DNA of 43,279 bases from Bacillus marasmi (GTDB lineage: Bacteria; Bacillota; Bacilli; Bacillales; Cytobacillaceae), in NCBI RefSeq assembly GCF_902168435.1, contig NZ_LR656188.1:1-43279 (forward strand), read 5' to 3'. The notes under the pieces were generated by a model. The model saw only the letters and a list, made by a program, of their open reading frames with translations. It was not told the origin of the DNA and made no database searches. This document shows, piece by piece, positions 23,493 to 31,365 of this stretch; position 1 is the first letter of the stretch, and the number at the start of each line of letters is the position of its first letter. Both the position numbers and the translations under genes were made by a program.

Positions 23493-24479
23493 ATGGCAGA
23501 AGTAAAATTAGCAGATGTTATCCAACCAGAAGTATTTACGGAGTATGTAACAAACCGCACCGTTGAAAAATCAGCATTGTATCAATCAGGTATTATCGTG
23601 AACGATCCACAGTTTAACATTTTAGCGAGTGGACCGTCTAAATTAATGGACATGCCTTACTGGAATGATTTAGCTGATACAGAAGCAACATCTGTGGCAG
23701 AAGCAACAGACTTAACTGCTGAAGGTATCACAACCGGCAAAGATGTAGCGCGTAAAATCATGCGTGCTCAAATGTGGGGGGCTAACAACCTAGCTGGTGC
23801 TTTATCCGGCACTGACCCAATGGGTAAAATTGCAGAATTAGTATCTGATTATTGGGTACGTCAAGACCAACGTATCTTATTAAACATTTTAAAAGGTATT
23901 TTTGCGGCCGAGTCAATGGCTACTAACGTATTTGATATTTCAGAGAAGGCTGCCGGCGCTAATGTGTTATCACCAGAAGCGTTTTTAGATTCGACTCAAT
24001 TACTTGGAGATAGCAAAGAGCTATTAACTGCGGTAATGATGAATTCTTACACTGAAACATTTTTACGCAAGTTAAACTTGATTGAATACGTACCAGTCGC
24101 TGATCAAGGCAAACCAATTCCGTATTTCATGGACAAACGTGTAATCGTTGACGATATGGTACCGTTCAGCACAACAACTGGTATCGGCGACATGTTCCTG
24201 TTTGGTCAAGGTGCTATCGGTCAAGGTAACGGCTCAGACCCTAACATTGTTCCAACAGAAGTTGATCGTGACGCTCAGAACTCTGCTGGTATCGATTACC
24301 TAATCAACCGTCGTATCCAATTATTCCACCCACGTGGTATTAAATGGACTGAGACGGAAGTAGCTGGTGATTTCCCAACTAATGCTGAATTAGCTACTGG
24401 AACTAACTGGACAAAGGTATACGACACTAAAAAAATCCGCGTTGTGAAATTTACTTTTGGCACAACTGCAAACGCCTAA
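23493..24479 (+). CDS. Major capsid protein
   Basis: 328 residues, HK97-fold coat protein of the family common in Bacillus/Listeria/Clostridium siphophages. Recognisable parts are VIQPEVFTEYVTNRTVEKSA, SVAEATDLTAEGITTGKDVA, GTDPMGKIAELVSDYWVRQD and the C-terminal RRIQLFHPRGIKWTE. Strong TAGGAGGAA ribosome site and highly regular codon use suit high expression. Confidence 0.93.
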   Translation: MAEVKLADVIQPEVFTEYVTNRTVEKSALYQSGIIVNDPQFNILASGPSKLMDMPYWNDLADTEATSVAEATDLTAEGITTGKDVARKIMRAQMWGANNLAGALSGTDPMGKIAELVSDYWVRQDQRILLNILKGIFAAESMATNVFDISEKAAGANVLSPEAFLDSTQLLGDSKELLTAVMMNSYTETFLRKLNLIEYVPVADQGKPIPYFMDKRVIVDDMVPFSTTTGIGDMFLFGQGAIGQGNGSDPNIVPTEVDRDAQNSAGIDYLINRRIQLFHPRGIKWTETEVAGDFPTNAELATGTNWTKVYDTKKIRVVKFTFGTTANA

Positions 24480-24493
24480 GGAGCTGAATCCAG

Positions 24494-24757
24494 ATGGCAT
24501 ATAAAGTAATTACTAATTTCTTCGATATCGAGGATAATAAGCGCTTGTACGAGGTAGGGCAAACCTACCCTCGTGCTGGCTTTGAAGTTTCTCAAGAGCG
24601 CATCGAATACTTGCTGAATAAACAAAACCAATTTAAGGGTCCGTTTATAAAACAAGTAGAAGATGAAGTTGTAGAAGAGGAACAACCTAAACGCAAAAAA
24701 GCAAGAGGGAAAAAGGGCGCTGAAAAAGCAGAGGTTAGTTTGAAAGACGGTGAATAA
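24494..24757 (+). CDS. Small head protein with basic tail
   Basis: 87 residues. N-terminal AYKVITNFFDIEDNKRLYEV is a conserved pattern in short proteins following the capsid gene; the C-terminus is Lys/Arg/Glu-rich (EEEQPKRKKARGKKGAEKAE). AAGGAG upstream. Probably a minor head component; precise role unknown. Confidence 0.72.
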   Translation: MAYKVITNFFDIEDNKRLYEVGQTYPRAGFEVSQERIEYLLNKQNQFKGPFIKQVEDEVVEEEQPKRKKARGKKGAEKAEVSLKDGE

Positions 24758-24759
24758 CC

Positions 24760-25086
24760 ATGGATATTGCATCTAGGGTTCTTATTCGAAAGCCTGACAT
24801 AACTGAGGGATTGCTGAATGAGTTAGAAAAGACTGCAACGGACCGTATTAAGTTACGACTGGGCTTAACTGCTTTTCCAGAGGAGCTAGACTCCATTGCA
24901 GTGGAAGTGATTTGCGCTATGCACAATCGCTCCTACCACGAAGGTATTAAGCAAGAGAACGTTGACACATTCAGCGTTTCGTTTGTGGATGATATTTTAA
25001 AAGAATACGAGGCTGATTTTGAAAACTTTCTCAGATTGAAAGAAAAAGCAGCTAATGCTAATAGAGGGGTGTTGAGGTTTCTATGA
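24760..25086 (+). CDS. Head-tail connector (gp6/SPP1 gp15-like)
   Basis: 108 residues, all-helical, with the pattern AVEVICAMHNRSYHEGIKQE and a C-terminal helix. Place and size match adaptor proteins that bind the portal ring and extend the DNA channel. Stop overlaps the next ATG by 4 nt. Confidence 0.82.
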   Translation: MDIASRVLIRKPDITEGLLNELEKTATDRIKLRLGLTAFPEELDSIAVEVICAMHNRSYHEGIKQENVDTFSVSFVDDILKEYEADFENFLRLKEKAANANRGVLRFL

Positions 25087-25403
25087 GATTTCAACCCCTT
25101 TTTCTTTTTGCCCATCAACAGACAGGCACTGATGCACTGAATAATCCGATTATGGAGCTCGTGCAGATCAGTGAGTCAGAAGGTCGCTTTTCCAATTGGA
25201 CAGCTGAACAAATTGCCTTAGACAATCGCGAGGTTACGGCACATAACCGTAAAATCATCACGCGAGAAACAAAGGAAAACCTTCTGAAAGCTGTCACCAT
25301 CCAGTTTGATGGAAAGTATCACACCATTACTCAAATCAGAGGCGAGGACACAGACCGTTGGCGCATTTTAGTCGTTAACAGGTATGGAAGTGATGAGCTG
25401 TGA
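25083..25403 (+). CDS. Head closure protein (SPP1 gp16-like stopper)
   Basis: 106 residues, beta-rich, with SEGRFSNWTAEQIALDNREV and ENLLKAVTIQFDGKYHTITQ, typical of the small stopper that seals the filled head. Overlaps the genes before and after it by 4 nt. Confidence 0.8.
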   Translation: MRFQPLFLFAHQQTGTDALNNPIMELVQISESEGRFSNWTAEQIALDNREVTAHNRKIITRETKENLLKAVTIQFDGKYHTITQIRGEDTDRWRILVVNRYGSDEL

Positions 25404-25747
25404 GATTTGAATGGGTAGGCACTACTCAATTGGCTAAAAAGCTGATTGAGAAAAGCGAGGCTGATTTTGAAGAAGTGGCTGAGAAAAACATCCGTGACAT
25501 TTACACACGTTCTCAGCAATCTGGGGGCACACCTGTTGGAGATTACAAGGGCGGCGGACAGTTACGTAAGTCTGCACAATACCGTGGTGATGAGATGGGA
25601 TACAACGTCCATTACGCTCCACACGTTGAGTATGGGCATCGATTAGTCAATGGTGGCTACGTGCCAGGACAATATTATTTAAAGCGAAATGTCGACACAC
25701 AGCGACCTATTTATAAAGAGGATCTACGCAATAAATTAAGGGAGTGA
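25400..25747 (+). CDS. Tail completion / minor capsid protein (HK97 gp10-like)
   Basis: 115 residues. The signature NVHYAPHVEYGHRLVNGG and the flanking GGQLRKSAQYRG and GQYYLKRNVD are typical of HK97 gp10-like neck proteins. GTG overlaps the preceding stop. Acts in joining head and tail. Confidence 0.88.
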   Translation: MRFEWVGTTQLAKKLIEKSEADFEEVAEKNIRDIYTRSQQSGGTPVGDYKGGGQLRKSAQYRGDEMGYNVHYAPHVEYGHRLVNGGYVPGQYYLKRNVDTQRPIYKEDLRNKLRE

Positions 25748-25751
25748 TACC

Positions 25752-26159
25752 GTGCTTCAGAAACTATCATTTACAACGGTATTAGCAGCCGTTATTCAAA
25801 AAGTTGAGGAGAATACTGGATTACGTTGTTATGATAGCGTGCCGGTTAACGCTCCTATGCCTTATTACCATGCTGAAATGCTTGGCTCTATCCCTGAGAA
25901 AAGTAAAACGATGATGAAAGACCGATATCAGTCAGTGATTCATGTTCACGCTACTGGTCCAGAATCTGTGCAGTTATTCGAGGCAGTCCACAAGCTTGAA
26001 GAAGCTTTAACAGAGGATATCGAGTTGCCTGGTGATTATGAAGTAACCCTTCAAATTCCGAACGGTGTTTCTCAGATTATCAATGAAGTCGATGGAACAA
26101 AGCACGGCGTCATCGGTTTTGATTTTGTTGTTTTCTCAGGATATAAAATGAAAATTTAG
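25752..26159 (+). CDS. Tail terminator protein (SPP1 gp17-like)
   Basis: 135 residues; GTG after GGGAG. Mixed alpha/beta with CYDSVPVNAPMPYYHAEMLG and a central helix ESVQLFEAVHKLEEAL, the fold pattern of tail terminators. Position just before the major tail protein agrees. It stops tail tube growth and makes the joint to the head. Confidence 0.78.
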   Translation: MLQKLSFTTVLAAVIQKVEENTGLRCYDSVPVNAPMPYYHAEMLGSIPEKSKTMMKDRYQSVIHVHATGPESVQLFEAVHKLEEALTEDIELPGDYEVTLQIPNGVSQIINEVDGTKHGVIGFDFVVFSGYKMKI

Positions 26160-26170
26160 GAGGAATTCAA

Positions 26171-26647
26171 ATGAGTTCAGCTTTATACACACAATTAACT
26201 GGACAGCTTAGCAAAGCGATTGCCGGTAAAGATATTATCTTATCCATTTGGGATGTTACAGGAGCTGCACTTTTAGCTATCGCTGGTCAACAAGGTCTTA
26301 CTATCAACCGTGATAAAGACACCATCGAGGTTACAGCTAAAGATAGTGCAGATGGATGGAAACAAAAGATTGCTGGCGGTAAGGAATGGTCCATCGATAA
26401 CGACGGCGTCTATGTCCGCAGCGATGATTCTCATAAGCAGTTGAAAGCAGCCTTCGATTCTGATGAGCCTGTTCTCTTAAAGGTAACTAATCAGAAAGCA
26501 CAAACAGAAATGTTTGCCGGTCTTGCTTTATTAAAAAGCTACCCTGTTGAAGCTCCTTATGATGATGCAGTCACTTACACTGCATCGTTTGACGGTACTG
26601 GTCCGCTGGTTGACCTTGAGGATGTTGCCATCCCTGTTACACCTTAA
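26171..26647 (+). CDS. Major tail tube protein (TP901-1 type)
   Basis: 158 residues. Contains LTINRDKDTIEVTAKDSADG, WKQKIAGGKEWSID and the C-terminal TYTASFDGTGPL of the TP901-1 major tail family. TAGGAGGAATT ribosome site. Builds the hexameric tube around the tape measure. Confidence 0.92.
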   Translation: MSSALYTQLTGQLSKAIAGKDIILSIWDVTGAALLAIAGQQGLTINRDKDTIEVTAKDSADGWKQKIAGGKEWSIDNDGVYVRSDDSHKQLKAAFDSDEPVLLKVTNQKAQTEMFAGLALLKSYPVEAPYDDAVTYTASFDGTGPLVDLEDVAIPVTP

Positions 26648-26671
26648 TAGTTTAGGAGAGTGAAATAACAT

Positions 26672-26974
26672 ATGTTTACTGTTGATGGAACGACTTACAC
26701 GTTGAAATACAATACCCAAAAAGTGAAAACGATTGAAATGGTTACGAAAACAAGCGTAGTCGGCGAGGTTACCCGCAACAATGGCATCATGCCATATGCT
26801 ACTCTAGAAGCTTTGTTTTCTTTCGCACTAATTGAAGAGAATACAAACTCAGTCGTGAAGCAGAGAGAGGCAGCAGAGATGTTTCAAAAAGTGGTTGAGG
26901 AAAACGGCTTAATCACTGTCAATATGGCGATTGTTGAGAAATTACAGGAAGATTTGGGTTTTATGTTCCGGTAG
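26672..26974 (+). CDS. Tail assembly chaperone, short form (gpG-like)
   Basis: 100 residues, soluble, helical, in the chaperone slot between tail tube and tape measure genes. AGGAGAG upstream. It contains GGGTTTT four codons before its stop; most ribosomes end here, and a minority slip -1 to make the long form. The short form is expected to coat the tape measure during assembly. Confidence 0.85.
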   Translation: MFTVDGTTYTLKYNTQKVKTIEMVTKTSVVGEVTRNNGIMPYATLEALFSFALIEENTNSVVKQREAAEMFQKVVEENGLITVNMAIVEKLQEDLGFMFR

Positions 26975-27414
26975 AGCTCATTGAGAGCAGTCTACCGAGA
27001 GAATATGATCCAACTCCGAACGATATAAAAATGGCAGAATTGGCTAGGGATTTTTCTTATGAAAAGGACCTAGCTTTTTTTGTTGTCCATTTTCATATGT
27101 CACCGAGTGAATTTAACCTTTTAACCGAAAAGGAAAAGATGTTCATCCGGAAAGAGCATGAAAATAAATTTATCCATGACACGACCTGGATGCGGAATGC
27201 CATGTTAAACGCTGAAGCGAACGCTAACCGTAAAAAAGGTCGCAAGTTTATGGAGTTATTCCCTAAAAAGCAATCGAAAGCAGACAAGGAATACAACGAA
27301 AACGCCGTCAAAACCATTCTCGAAATGGAAGAGAAAAACGGTAAGGGTTGGGTAGACATGGTCTACAAGGCAAACGGAATGAAAAAGCCTATCCCGAAAG
27401 AAAGGGGTAAATAG
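26672..27414 (+). CDS. Tail assembly chaperone, frameshifted long form (gpGT-like)
   Basis: After slipping -1 at 26956-26962, translation continues in the frame that is open from 26938 to 27414. The fusion has 97 residues of the short form followed by 150 residues starting YVPVELIESSLPREYDPTPN, about 247 in all. The T-like part (ARDFSYEKDLAFFVVHFHMS, later KADKEYNENAVKTILEMEEK) has an internal ATG at 27031 but no good ribosome site there, so frameshifting is the likely route. Lambda gpGT is the classic parallel. Confidence 0.85.
26956..26997 (+). promoter_or_regulatory. Programmed -1 frameshift signal
   Basis: The heptamer G GGT TTT (26956-26962) is an X XXY YYZ slippery site in the zero frame. 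Six nt later a hairpin begins: CGGTAGA (26969-26975) pairs with TCTACCG (26991-26997), and GCTC (26976-26979) pairs with GAGC (26985-26988), leaving a 5-nt loop and a 2-nt bulge. The zero-frame stop TAG lies inside the stem. Spacing and structure are textbook for stimulated slippage. Confidence 0.9.
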
Positions 27415-30400
27415 ATGGCTGATTATACTTTAAGTGCAAAAATCACAGGAGACGCTAGTGGTTTTAATAGGGCGTTTCAGAGTGCTAACGATACATTGAA
27501 TCAATTATCAGAACGAACCAAGGCAGCTGGTGACAGGATTAGTTCGTTTGGTCAGAAAATGGCGATTGCAGGTGCAAGTATTACTGCAGGTGTTACGATG
27601 CCATTTGTTAATGCGATTAAAACAACCGCAGACTTCGATAGTGCAATCCGTAAAGCTGGTGCTATTGCTGGTGCAAGTGCAAGCCAGCTACAAGAAATGA
27701 CAGACGCTGCTCTCGAATTAGGTGCCTCTACATCTTTATCAAGCAGTGAGGTAGCCGTAGCCATGACTGAAATGGCGGCAAAAGGTTTTGATGCTAATCA
27801 AGTAATTGCTGCAATGCCTGGTATCATTTCTGCGGCTGAAGCATCTGGCGAGGATCTAGCTTTAACAGCTGATACGATTGCCAGTGCGCTGAATGGTTTT
27901 AGATTAGAAGCAGACCAATCCAACGAGGTTGCTGATATCTTAGCTATGACAGCCAATAAAACGGCTGCCGGGATTAGTGATTTATCCTACGCGTTTAAAT
28001 ACGCGGCACCAGCTGCAAGCAGTTTAGGCATTAGCATCGAGGAGTTATCAGCTGCTACCGGTATTATGGTCAACGCTGGTCTTGATGGATCTAACGCGGG
28101 TACCACATTGCGAATGGCTTTTAATCGATTAGCTGCACCTACTAAAGAAGCATCTGAAGCTATGTCAGCATTAGGTTTTAGCGCAGTCGATGCAAACGGA
28201 AACTTTAAGCCGTTGCACCAAATCGTGGGAGAGTTAGAAACTGCGATGGCTGGAATGACAGAAACCCAAAAACTAGCAACATTATCCACCATCTTCGGTA
28301 CAGAAGCCGCATCCGGTATGCTCATCCTACTCAATGAAGGTCAGGAAGGTTTACAAGGTTTAACGAAAGAACTTGAAAACTCTGCGGGCGCTAGTGCCTC
28401 TGCAGCTGAACAAATGAAAGCAGGTATAGGTGGGGCGCTCGAAAACCTTAGCGGTGCTATTGAGTCAGCAACAATCAGCGTTATGAGTCAGTTAACCCCG
28501 TTAATTACAAAAATAGCAAAGTTTGTTACTGACCTAGTAGAAAAGTTCAACGGTTTGGATGACGGCACAAAGAAAATCATCGCTTTTGCTTTAGGAATTG
28601 CCGCGTTATCAGGTCCTGTACTAACAGTATTAGGAATCATGGCATTAGCAATAGGCGGTCTTGTTTCGTCTCTTGGCTTTTTAATAAGTCCAATCGGCTT
28701 AGTAATTGGTGCAATTGCTGCTTTTGGAGTCGCTTTTGGTGTGGCGATGGTAAAAAGCGAAACCTTTCGAAATAATGTGATGATGGTGTTTGATTTTATT
28801 CGTGACAAAATCACAGGTGTAATACAAACCATTACTCCTATACTGCAAGGATTGTGGACAACTATCCAACCTATTTTGGCAAATGTTGCAGCTTCTCTCA
28901 GTGAAGCATTCAGCAATATGGGCCCGACCATCATAAGCACATTGAGCACGATTGGCTCACAAATAGGAGCTGTGTTTCAAACAATTTGGGGGATTATCCA
29001 AGCAGTTATCCCAATATTCACAACTCTATTCTCAAGTATTATTTCAGGATTCCAGGATGCAGGTGGAGTAGGTAGTGGCTTTGGAATACAACTAGGATCT
29101 ATTCTTCTTGGCCTGAATCCAGTGGTAAAAATGGTCATCATGCTATTTCAAAACTTCGGACCTCAGATTATTGGAGCTTTCCAACAGATTGCCCAAATGA
29201 TTATTCCGGTAGTAACCACCATCGGCACAGCGATTGGTCAACTAGCATCTGCAGTTATTCCGATGATCATGTCTGCACTACAAACCTTGATTCCTGTGGT
29301 GATGCAAGTAGGCATGACGTTTATGTCTATCATTCAAACCGTATTACCGGTTGTGATTTCGCTATTTAATCAATTAGTTCCTGTTATCATGCAAGTTGTT
29401 ACAATCGTGGCTGGCATAATCGCTCAAGTTGTGCCGTTAGTAGGTGTGCTTATCAGTGCATTACTGCCTGTTATCCAAAGCGTGATTGCAGCGTTTATGA
29501 ACATTGTTCAGACTGTTGCACCTGCATTTATTGCAATCATAGGAGTGATTATGTCCGTTATCCAGGCATTGTTGCCAATCATCATGGCAATCGTGACGGT
29601 GGTCGTTGAGGTAGTCGCTAATATCATTTCAGTTGTGAGTCCGATAGTCGCATTTATAGCCGGAATCATTAACGCAATCATGGCAGTTATTGTGCCGATT
29701 ATTGTTTTTGTAGCTGGGGTAATTGCTAGTATCATCGATGTAATCAGACCGATTATCGAGGTTGTAACAGGTATTTTCACCACAGTGTTCAGCGTTGTAA
29801 GTGGAGTTTTTAGGAACATCATGACCTTTATCGGTTCTGCGATTAATAGCATCGGTACTGTTATCAGCGGATTAAGTTCGGTAGTATCTGGTGTTTTTAA
29901 TAGTATCCGAAGCATTATATCAGGCATCATGGACGGCGTATCAAACAAAATTACGGGCGTGTTTAATGCCATTAAAGGCGCTTGGAATGGTTTAACCTCG
30001 TTTGTCAGTGGCGTTTTTAGTGGTATTTCTGGTGCCGTCAGTAAGCTAGTCGGACAAGTAAAAGGCTTCGTTAACGGTGTTATTAGTGGAATTAACAGTG
30101 CAATCTCCATCATTAACAAAATACCGGGTGTCCACATAGGTAAAATACCACAACTTGCTCGAGGAACAGATAACTGGCAAGGCGGTTTCGCCATCATGAA
30201 CGAAGGTGGTAGAGGTGAGCTAGTCAACTTGCCAAACGGTGCCCAAGTTATCCCACATGATGTCAGCATGAAATATGCAAGGGAATCAGCCAAGCAGACC
30301 AGTGACACGATCATCATCCAAGACCGACTAGACAGGTCAGAAGGATACGATCAACCAACGATTAACGTTTATAACGAGTGGGACGGTGAGCAAGTACGCA

Positions 30401-30462
30401 CTTATGTTGAACGCGGCAATGCTAGACGGTCTAGAATTACAGACGGATTTTACGGGAAGTAG
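27415..30462 (+). CDS. Tail tape measure protein
   Basis: 1015 residues; sets tail length and is ejected ahead of the DNA. The N-terminal 350 residues are the TP901 core pattern (TTADFDSAIRKAGAIAGASA, LSDLSYAFKYAAPAASSLGI type helices). From about 385 to 850 it is a series of hydrophobic helices with Pro every 20-30 residues, ending in ALARGTDNWQG-like KIPQLARGTDNWQGGFAIMN. No lysozyme or peptidase domain is visible. By the usual 0.15 nm per residue, the tail would be about 150 nm. Starts at the stop of the chaperone gene. Confidence 0.95.
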   Translation: MADYTLSAKITGDASGFNRAFQSANDTLNQLSERTKAAGDRISSFGQKMAIAGASITAGVTMPFVNAIKTTADFDSAIRKAGAIAGASASQLQEMTDAALELGASTSLSSSEVAVAMTEMAAKGFDANQVIAAMPGIISAAEASGEDLALTADTIASALNGFRLEADQSNEVADILAMTANKTAAGISDLSYAFKYAAPAASSLGISIEELSAATGIMVNAGLDGSNAGTTLRMAFNRLAAPTKEASEAMSALGFSAVDANGNFKPLHQIVGELETAMAGMTETQKLATLSTIFGTEAASGMLILLNEGQEGLQGLTKELENSAGASASAAEQMKAGIGGALENLSGAIESATISVMSQLTPLITKIAKFVTDLVEKFNGLDDGTKKIIAFALGIAALSGPVLTVLGIMALAIGGLVSSLGFLISPIGLVIGAIAAFGVAFGVAMVKSETFRNNVMMVFDFIRDKITGVIQTITPILQGLWTTIQPILANVAASLSEAFSNMGPTIISTLSTIGSQIGAVFQTIWGIIQAVIPIFTTLFSSIISGFQDAGGVGSGFGIQLGSILLGLNPVVKMVIMLFQNFGPQIIGAFQQIAQMIIPVVTTIGTAIGQLASAVIPMIMSALQTLIPVVMQVGMTFMSIIQTVLPVVISLFNQLVPVIMQVVTIVAGIIAQVVPLVGVLISALLPVIQSVIAAFMNIVQTVAPAFIAIIGVIMSVIQALLPIIMAIVTVVVEVVANIISVVSPIVAFIAGIINAIMAVIVPIIVFVAGVIASIIDVIRPIIEVVTGIFTTVFSVVSGVFRNIMTFIGSAINSIGTVISGLSSVVSGVFNSIRSIISGIMDGVSNKITGVFNAIKGAWNGLTSFVSGVFSGISGAVSKLVGQVKGFVNGVISGINSAISIINKIPGVHIGKIPQLARGTDNWQGGFAIMNEGGRGELVNLPNGAQVIPHDVSMKYARESAKQTSDTIIIQDRLDRSEGYDQPTINVYNEWDGEQVRTYVERGNARRSRITDGFYGK

Positions 30463-30472
30463 GTGAGCCTAA

Positions 30473-31300
30473 TTGGACGTATTAATTGAAAAGTTAAACG
30501 GTGAAAAGAAATTGTATTCCGAGATTGGGCTCATCGCCCGTGATTTTCTCGTTTCAACCGCAGATGTCAGAGAGTATAAATCAGAGATTCAAGGCAGACC
30601 TGGTGACATTGACAAAGGCGCTGATTATGGACCGAAAACAATCGTTACTCCGTTTGTTTTTGAGTCTCCTGATGTTATGGAGTACGCAGATACACGCGAC
30701 GAGGTTTTAAAGTGGTTAGGTGGAGTAGAACCTTTCTGGATTTACGAAGGGCGATATAACGGCCTAGTAACATCTGACGGCCATGAGACTTTTTATGAAG
30801 CTGAAATCAGATACAAGAAAAGGTATCTTGTCCGCAGAAATAGCAATTTAGCACCTGACCAAAACGGCAAATACGGAATCGACTCTATCACCTTTAAAAC
30901 GGTCGGCTTACCGTTTGCTGAAACGCCGGACACAACCTTGAACATGGATATAGAATACGATTACTCGTTTAACAATCCTACCACCATCCAAGTTTACAAC
31001 GGTGGGACTGAAGCCGTAGATCCAGAGGAGGGCATGGGGCTAGTAATCGAATACCTTGGAGCAAGCACCAACCTTAAACTTGAGAATCTAACCAACGGCT
31101 CGGTGTGGAGCTATACAGGCACGACATTAGCTGGTCACGGTATCAAGATTGATGGTGTCCACTCAACGAAGAATGACCTGTCAATTGTAAGAGACACAAA
31201 CCTCGAACTGATTAGATTGGAGCCTGGCTGGAACGAAATAAAAGTTACTGGGGCAACATCAGGAACACTGAAGTTTGATTTCCCGTTTTATTATAGATAA
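30473..31300 (+). CDS. Distal tail protein (Dit)
   Basis: 275 residues; TTG start after AGGTGAG. N-terminal LYSEIGLIARDFLVSTADVR and EIQGRPGDIDKGADYGPKTI belong to the siphovirus Dit family, whose hexamer is the hub of the baseplate. The C-terminal half is a galectin-like beta domain (LGASTNLKLENLTNGSVWSY). Lies between tape measure and Tal, as expected. Confidence 0.9.
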   Translation: MDVLIEKLNGEKKLYSEIGLIARDFLVSTADVREYKSEIQGRPGDIDKGADYGPKTIVTPFVFESPDVMEYADTRDEVLKWLGGVEPFWIYEGRYNGLVTSDGHETFYEAEIRYKKRYLVRRNSNLAPDQNGKYGIDSITFKTVGLPFAETPDTTLNMDIEYDYSFNNPTTIQVYNGGTEAVDPEEGMGLVIEYLGASTNLKLENLTNGSVWSYTGTTLAGHGIKIDGVHSTKNDLSIVRDTNLELIRLEPGWNEIKVTGATSGTLKFDFPFYYR

Positions 31301-31365
31301 GGAGGCGCAGAATGTTAGCAATTAAGGATTTGAATGGCGAAGTTTACCCGTTAACAGGCGCCTCC
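31301..31365 (+). promoter_or_regulatory. Possible ribosome-site hairpin of the Tal gene
   Basis: GGAGGCGC (31301-31308), which contains the Shine-Dalgarno of the next gene, is perfectly complementary to GCGCCTCC (31358-31365) within its codons 16-18. Pairing would hide the ribosome site. An 8-bp match may be chance; the loop is 49 nt. Confidence 0.3.

Noticed and set aside
28488-28949. 153-residue minus-strand frame inside the tape measure gene
   Set aside because: Same cause as the larger shadow: biased codons, no start signals.
29508-30317. 269-residue open frame on the minus strand inside the tape measure gene
   Set aside because: It mirrors the repetitive hydrophobic codons of the tape measure gene, has no ribosome site and matches no family; a composition shadow.
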